Assembly (NCBI GenBank): GCA_934481325.1
Contig: CAKSPL010000034.1
Location: forward strand, 1-9,562
Direction: 5' to 3'
DNA length: 9,562 nucleotides
From: an uncultured Eubacteriales bacterium
GTDB taxonomy: Bacteria > Bacillota > Clostridia > Oscillospirales > CAG-272
The notes under the pieces were generated by a model. That model did not search any database, was not told where the DNA came from, and worked only from the letters and a program-made list of their open reading frames with translations. Made by a program: the position numbers and the translations under genes. Numbering within the stretch: position 1 is the stretch's first letter; each line of letters starts with the position of its first letter. Positions 5,932 to 9,562 of the stretch are shown in pieces.

Positions 5932-6573
5932 TCAGGTGTTGATGTATCCGCGATCGACGTCGCCGTCGATTTCGCGAATCCAGCAGTTTTTCGGGTTATG
6001 TTCCTCGTGATACCATTCCGGCGAGTAATGGAACCACCGCAGGAGGAAGGTGCGAAGGGTCGTTCCGTGGGTAAAGACGAACAGCGTGTCAATCCCGTGC
6101 TTTTCCAGATCGCGATGAATGGTGCCGAGGAACTGATGCACGCGGATTGCCACGTCAAACGGGCTTTCCCCCAGAGGGAGCCTTGCGTAAAATTTGCCGT
6201 AGTTGCTCCGCTGGCGCACGTATTCCGCGTATTCCGTGGGATAGAGCCTGCCCCAATCCTCCTCCGGCACGGCGTCAAACAGCCCGAACTGCTGTTCGGT
6301 CAGGGTGATGTCCTCCCGGATGTCGTCGATTTTCAGAAAGCGGTTGAACTCGTCACAGGTCTGTCTTGTGCGCTGATAGGGACTGCGCCAAATGCGCGCG
6401 TGCGTGAGATCCACGCCGTGTGTGCGGCAGTATTCCGCAAGGAATTTGCCGTTTTCCCGCGCCTGCTCCTTGCCCTTTTCGGTCAGCTCCACCAGGTGGT
6501 CGGGCAGGCGTTTGACGTAGTTTTCTCCGGAATTGGATTTGGATTCTCCGTGTCGGATGAGAAAAATATGCAT
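5932..6573 (-). CDS. Histidine phosphatase family protein (phosphoglycerate mutase-like fold)
   Basis: 213 residues. LIRHGES at 5-11 carries the phospho-acceptor His8 with Arg7. SPYQRTRQT at 64-72 gives the second conserved arginine(s), Glu93 in LTEQQFG is the likely proton donor, and FTHGTT at 167-172 contributes the second catalytic His169. These are the hallmarks of the histidine phosphatase superfamily, which dephosphorylates through a phosphohistidine intermediate. Members act on sugar phosphates, nucleotides or phosphoproteins; length and sequence do not point to a true glycolytic mutase. No signal peptide. GAGGA six bases before the ATG supports the start. It lies 32 bases after the AAA protease stop and 29 before the metallophosphoesterase, consistent with one transcript. 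Confidence 0.92.
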   Translation of the reverse strand: MHIFLIRHGESKSNSGENYVKRLPDHLVELTEKGKEQARENGKFLAEYCRTHGVDLTHARIWRSPYQRTRQTCDEFNRFLKIDDIREDITLTEQQFGLFDAVPEEDWGRLYPTEYAEYVRQRSNYGKFYARLPLGESPFDVAIRVHQFLGTIHRDLEKHGIDTLFVFTHGTTLRTFLLRWFHYSPEWYHEEHNPKNCWIREIDGDVDRGYINT

Positions 6574-6605
6574 TTCAGGTCCTCTTTTTCCCGCTCCCGG
6601 CGGAA

Positions 6606-9562
6606 TTATTTTTTGGCAGAGCCGGACAGGATGGCGTCGATTTCCTGCCCGGACAGGTGATTTTTGCGCAACAGCACCTCCACCAGCGCGTCAATGGCGG
6701 GGCGGTTTTCGGAAATCAGGCGGATTGCCTCCCGCATTTCGGCATCGAGAATGCGGTTGACCGCCGCGCGTACCTTATCCGCCATCGCACTCTCGTCCCG
6801 GTCGATGACGGCAAGCCCCAGCGTTTCGTCCATCCCGAAGGCACAGACCATCCGCCGCGCCGTGGAGGTGGCGGAGGAAAGGTCGCCCGAGGCACCGGTG
6901 GAGATGCCGTCCTCCTCACCGTAATACACGATTTCGGCGGCGCGCCCGCCAAGGGCGGTGCGGATGTTTGCCAACAGCTCCTTTTTGGTGTACAGTTGCT
7001 TGTTCTCCCGGTCGGCGTGCTGCATATAGCCGCCGTGGTCGGCTCTTGCCACCACCGTGAGGTACGACGGCGTTTCGCCCCCCAGCCGGCAAAGGAAGGC
7101 ATGCCCCGCCTCGTGCCGCGCCACGCGTTCCAGCCGGGCAACGTCCCAGCTGGTGCGCTCCCCGCTGTTGAAAGTTTCAAACGCCTCGTCCAACACCTCG
7201 TCCACCACCTCCGTGGAGCCGGCGCGGATGCAGGAGCGGATGGACAGCTCCAACACCGATTCCAGCTCCGCAAGGCTCATCCCGGTGGCACGTATCGCAA
7301 GGTTTTCCAGCTTTTCGCCGCTGAGGGAAAAGGGAGCCTTGGCGGTTTTCATTTTCAGGTATTTCAGTCTCGCGTCACGGTCGGGCAGGTCGATGTAAAT
7401 GCGGCGGTCAAAGCGGCGCATCAGGGCAGGGTCCAGACTTTTGCTCCCGCCCGGCTCCACGTCAAAGTTGGTTGCCGCCAGCACGAAAACAGGCTTGTCG
7501 GTTTTGCTGACAAAGCCGTCCATTTCGGTTAAAAGCGCGGTCAGGGTTTCCTCGCTTGCCGCCGCCCGCTCCCCGCCGCGCCGCTCGGAGGCGATGGCGT
7601 CAATCTCGTCGATAAAGAGGATAGAGGGCGCGTATTTGCGCGCCGCGCGGAACAGGGCGTGTACCGCCTCGGGCCCCTCGCCCACGTATTTTTTGAGGAA
7701 CTGATTGCCCTCGGCGTGGAAAAACGCCACGTCGGATTCGCCCGCCATTGCTTTGGCAAGCATCGTTTTGCCCGTGCCGGGAGGGCCGTAAAGCAGAACA
7801 CCGCGCGGGGGCTTGACCCCGGTTGCGGCAAACCGTTTCGGGTTTTTCAGGTAATCGACGAAGTAGCGAAGCTCCTCCTTGGCACCCTCGGCACCGATGA
7901 CCGCGTCAAAGCGCACGGTGGGCTTTTCGGAGCCGCTGACCATCCCGCGGGCATCCTCCGCCTCCACCGCGCGGGACATCCGGAAGTCAAACAGGCGGAT
8001 GTCGGCAAGCGTTCCGTCCGCCGATACGGTCTGCGCGGTGCCGAAGGACACCAGCCGATTGGATTTGGCAAGCTGTGTCATACTGTTCTGCTGGTGCAGT
8101 CCGAGCAGAATTTCCCGCAGCTTTTCGCCAAAGCACGCCTCTCCGTCCAGCTCCACGGTGTCACACACGCCCTGCCGCATAAAGGAGACGCGCTCCTCGG
8201 GGGAGAAGCGGAAATCCGCGGTTTCCAACAGGTACACCGGCAGGCTCCGCCGCCCGCCGAGCAGGTCGCGCAGGAAATCCCGCGCGGCGGAATCCACGTC
8301 CTCGATGTTGAGGTAATTCTGCGGGGTCTTGTCCGCGGGGGAAAGATCCAGCAGGACGGCGGAAATCTCGTTCTTTTCCATCAGCGCGGTTGCCGTTTCC
8401 CGGTCATTGGCGGAAAGCACCCGGCAACCGATCGCGCGTGCGCGGCATCGCTCTGCCACCTCGGGGGAGGCAAATACCAGCACGGTGCTTTCCCCGGCGG
8501 GGGCAAACAGGGCTTTGATTTCTCCGTCGGCGGTTCCGGTAAGGTCTACGCCGATGTGAATGGAGGAAAGCCCGCCCACGTTCAGGTTGTTTTTGTCGGA
8601 CGCCATCAGGCGGAACAGCTCAAACAGCTCGTCGTCAAAAAACGATTCCGCGCGACTGCGAATCATTCTGGCGTCGGCTCCGCCGCCCTGTGCAAACAGC
8701 AGGGCGGTATACACGTCCTCGTCAATCTCCACGCCGATGCCGATTTCCTTTTCAAAATTGGCGGCGTGGCGCAATACCTCGCGCCGGGCGATGTTCCGGA
8801 GTCCCCTTGCCGTGATGTGGTTGAACATTACCACGTTGCCCGAGGCAAAGCGGGAGCAGATTGCCCCCGGGAAATAGGGGGTGCCGGTGGCGGGATTGAT
8901 ATCGTTGTTCAGCGCACGCAGAATCACCTTGCGCGAGAGCAGGGAAAGATTGCCTGCCTCCGGGTCCTCGTAGAGCTGCTTGCCCGCGTTGGTGGTGAAA
9001 ATGATGATGGCATCGGTAAACGGCACCTCGGTGTCGGTGAAATTGTCACGCAGTCTGCCTGCGTCCAGCATCTGCAGAAACAGGTGAATCACGTTGATGT
9101 GCGCCTTTTCGATTTCATCAAACAACAGCACACACTGCGGGTGTGCCTCCACAAAGCCGGTCACATTGCCCGCCTTGCCGTTTTTGTAAACCTGATCCGA
9201 GCCGCAAAACTCGATATTTGCCTCTTTGTCGGCATATTCGCTCATATCAAAGCGCATAAAGGGCAGATCCAGCACCTTTGCCGCCTGCTCGGCAAGAAAG
9301 GTCTTGCCCACGCCGGGAGGGCCCGCAAACAGAAAGGTTGCGCGCGGGCGGGAACGCTTTTTGTCGGTCAGGGAGAGCAATTCCGCCTGAAAATACCCGG
9401 TGGTGAACACGCTTACGGCGTTGTCCTGCCCGAATACCGTGTCAAGCAGGCTTTCCTGAATCTCCCGTACCCGTGCGGTCAGCCTTGCAATGCGCTCCTT
9501 TGGCGGGAGGGCTTTTTCGGCGGCTTTCGCCTCCACCGAAGCAAAGATGCTGTCCAAGAAGC
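6606..9562 (-). CDS. Composite Clp-type AAA+ / receiver-like / FtsH-type AAA / M41 zinc protease (5' end outside window)
   Basis: Residue numbers count from the TTG at 9557; the frame is open to the window edge, so the real start is probably outside. Residues 36-310 resemble a Clp/Hsp100 second ATPase module: Walker A GPPGVGKT (79-86), Walker B LLFDEIEKAH (Asp147, Glu148), sensor Asn190, arginine finger Arg236 (SRF), sensor-2 Arg297. Residues about 356-490 resemble a degenerate response-regulator receiver (VLLDLSPAD with Asp404, LPVYLLET at 439-446), without the acidic pair of strand 1. Residues 548-790 are an FtsH-type AAA module: Walker A GPPGTGKT (591-598), pore motif YVG (624-626), Walker B Asp650/Glu651, Asn697, arginines 715 and 718. 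Residues 800-980 are peptidase M41: HEAGH (815-819) and zinc ligand Asp892 in TGASGDL. No transmembrane helix is visible, unlike ordinary FtsH, so it is probably a soluble ATP-dependent protease. First visible gene of an operon with two phosphatases. Confidence 0.9.
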   Translation of the reverse strand, partial: FLDSIFASVEAKAAEKALPPKERIARLTARVREIQESLLDTVFGQDNAVSVFTTGYFQAELLSLTDKKRSRPRATFLFAGPPGVGKTFLAEQAAKVLDLPFMRFDMSEYADKEANIEFCGSDQVYKNGKAGNVTGFVEAHPQCVLLFDEIEKAHINVIHLFLQMLDAGRLRDNFTDTEVPFTDAIIIFTTNAGKQLYEDPEAGNLSLLSRKVILRALNNDINPATGTPYFPGAICSRFASGNVVMFNHITARGLRNIARREVLRHAANFEKEIGIGVEIDEDVYTALLFAQGGGADARMIRSRAESFFDDELFELFRLMASDKNNLNVGGLSSIHIGVDLTGTADGEIKALFAPAGESTVLVFASPEVAERCRARAIGCRVLSANDRETATALMEKNEISAVLLDLSPADKTPQNYLNIEDVDSAARDFLRDLLGGRRSLPVYLLETADFRFSPEERVSFMRQGVCDTVELDGEACFGEKLREILLGLHQQNSMTQLAKSNRLVSFGTAQTVSADGTLADIRLFDFRMSRAVEAEDARGMVSGSEKPTVRFDAVIGAEGAKEELRYFVDYLKNPKRFAATGVKPPRGVLLYGPPGTGKTMLAKAMAGESDVAFFHAEGNQFLKKYVGEGPEAVHALFRAARKYAPSILFIDEIDAIASERRGGERAAASEETLTALLTEMDGFVSKTDKPVFVLAATNFDVEPGGSKSLDPALMRRFDRRIYIDLPDRDARLKYLKMKTAKAPFSLSGEKLENLAIRATGMSLAELESVLELSIRSCIRAGSTEVVDEVLDEAFETFNSGERTSWDVARLERVARHEAGHAFLCRLGGETPSYLTVVARADHGGYMQHADRENKQLYTKKELLANIRTALGGRAAEIVYYGEEDGISTGASGDLSSATSTARRMVCAFGMDETLGLAVIDRDESAMADKVRAAVNRILDAEMREAIRLISENRPAIDALVEVLLRKNHLSGQEIDAILSGSAKK

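Noticed and set aside
9555..9557. TTG as the certain start codon of the composite protease
   Set aside because: Only five bases are visible upstream and the frame is open to the edge, so no ribosome binding site can be judged. Treated as a partial gene.
6606..9562. Ordinary housekeeping FtsH
   Set aside because: The AAA and M41 parts match FtsH, but an additional Clp-type ATPase and a receiver-like module precede them and the membrane helices are absent from the visible part.

Overview
The window looks like chromosomal DNA of a GC-rich Clostridia-type Firmicute, possibly a gut Oscillospiraceae or Ruminococcaceae relative. The grounds are AAAGGA/AGGAGG ribosome binding sites, sigma-A type promoters, a YitT-family protein, an XRE regulator fused to a membrane domain, and a MATE exporter. 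The genus cannot be named from sequence alone. By eye, roughly the first 650 bases are clearly richer in A+T than the rest and gene-poor, which suggests a degraded or acquired segment.

Left part (1-1196): a terminator-like hairpin, two very short reading frames (16 and 17 codons) that each have a good ribosome binding site but stop almost at once, then a strong promoter (366-394). That promoter is followed by a leader of about 250 bases with recurring and inverted GTAAC/AATTTTG motifs, and then an unrecognised 86-residue protein (648-908). A GC-rich hairpin with a T run follows, and then the regulatory region of the next gene.

Middle (1197-4956): an XRE-family DNA-binding protein with a six-helix membrane domain (plus strand) converges on a YitT-MATE pair (minus strand). 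Two strong, separate, bidirectional-looking terminator hairpins lie between them. The YitT and MATE genes overlap by one base (TAATG) and share a near-consensus promoter at 4928-4956. A 27-bp tandem repeat covers the MATE stop codon, so the last codons and the stop are duplicated downstream. A non-coding stretch (4957-5224) carries an unusual array of alternating T runs and G runs.

Right part (5225-9562, minus strand): a tight three-gene set. First is a very large, probably 5'-truncated gene for an unusual composite ATP-dependent protease. It has a Clp-type AAA+ module, a degenerate response-regulator-like module, an FtsH-type AAA module, and an M41 zinc peptidase with HEAGH and a downstream Asp ligand. 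It is followed at spacings of 32 and 29 bases by a histidine-acid phosphatase-fold protein and a calcineurin-like metallophosphoesterase. The composite protease has no visible FtsH membrane anchor, and together with its phosphatase neighbours it is the most unusual element here. A regulated soluble protease whose activity or substrates depend on phosphorylation is a reasonable hypothesis, but nothing in the sequence proves it.
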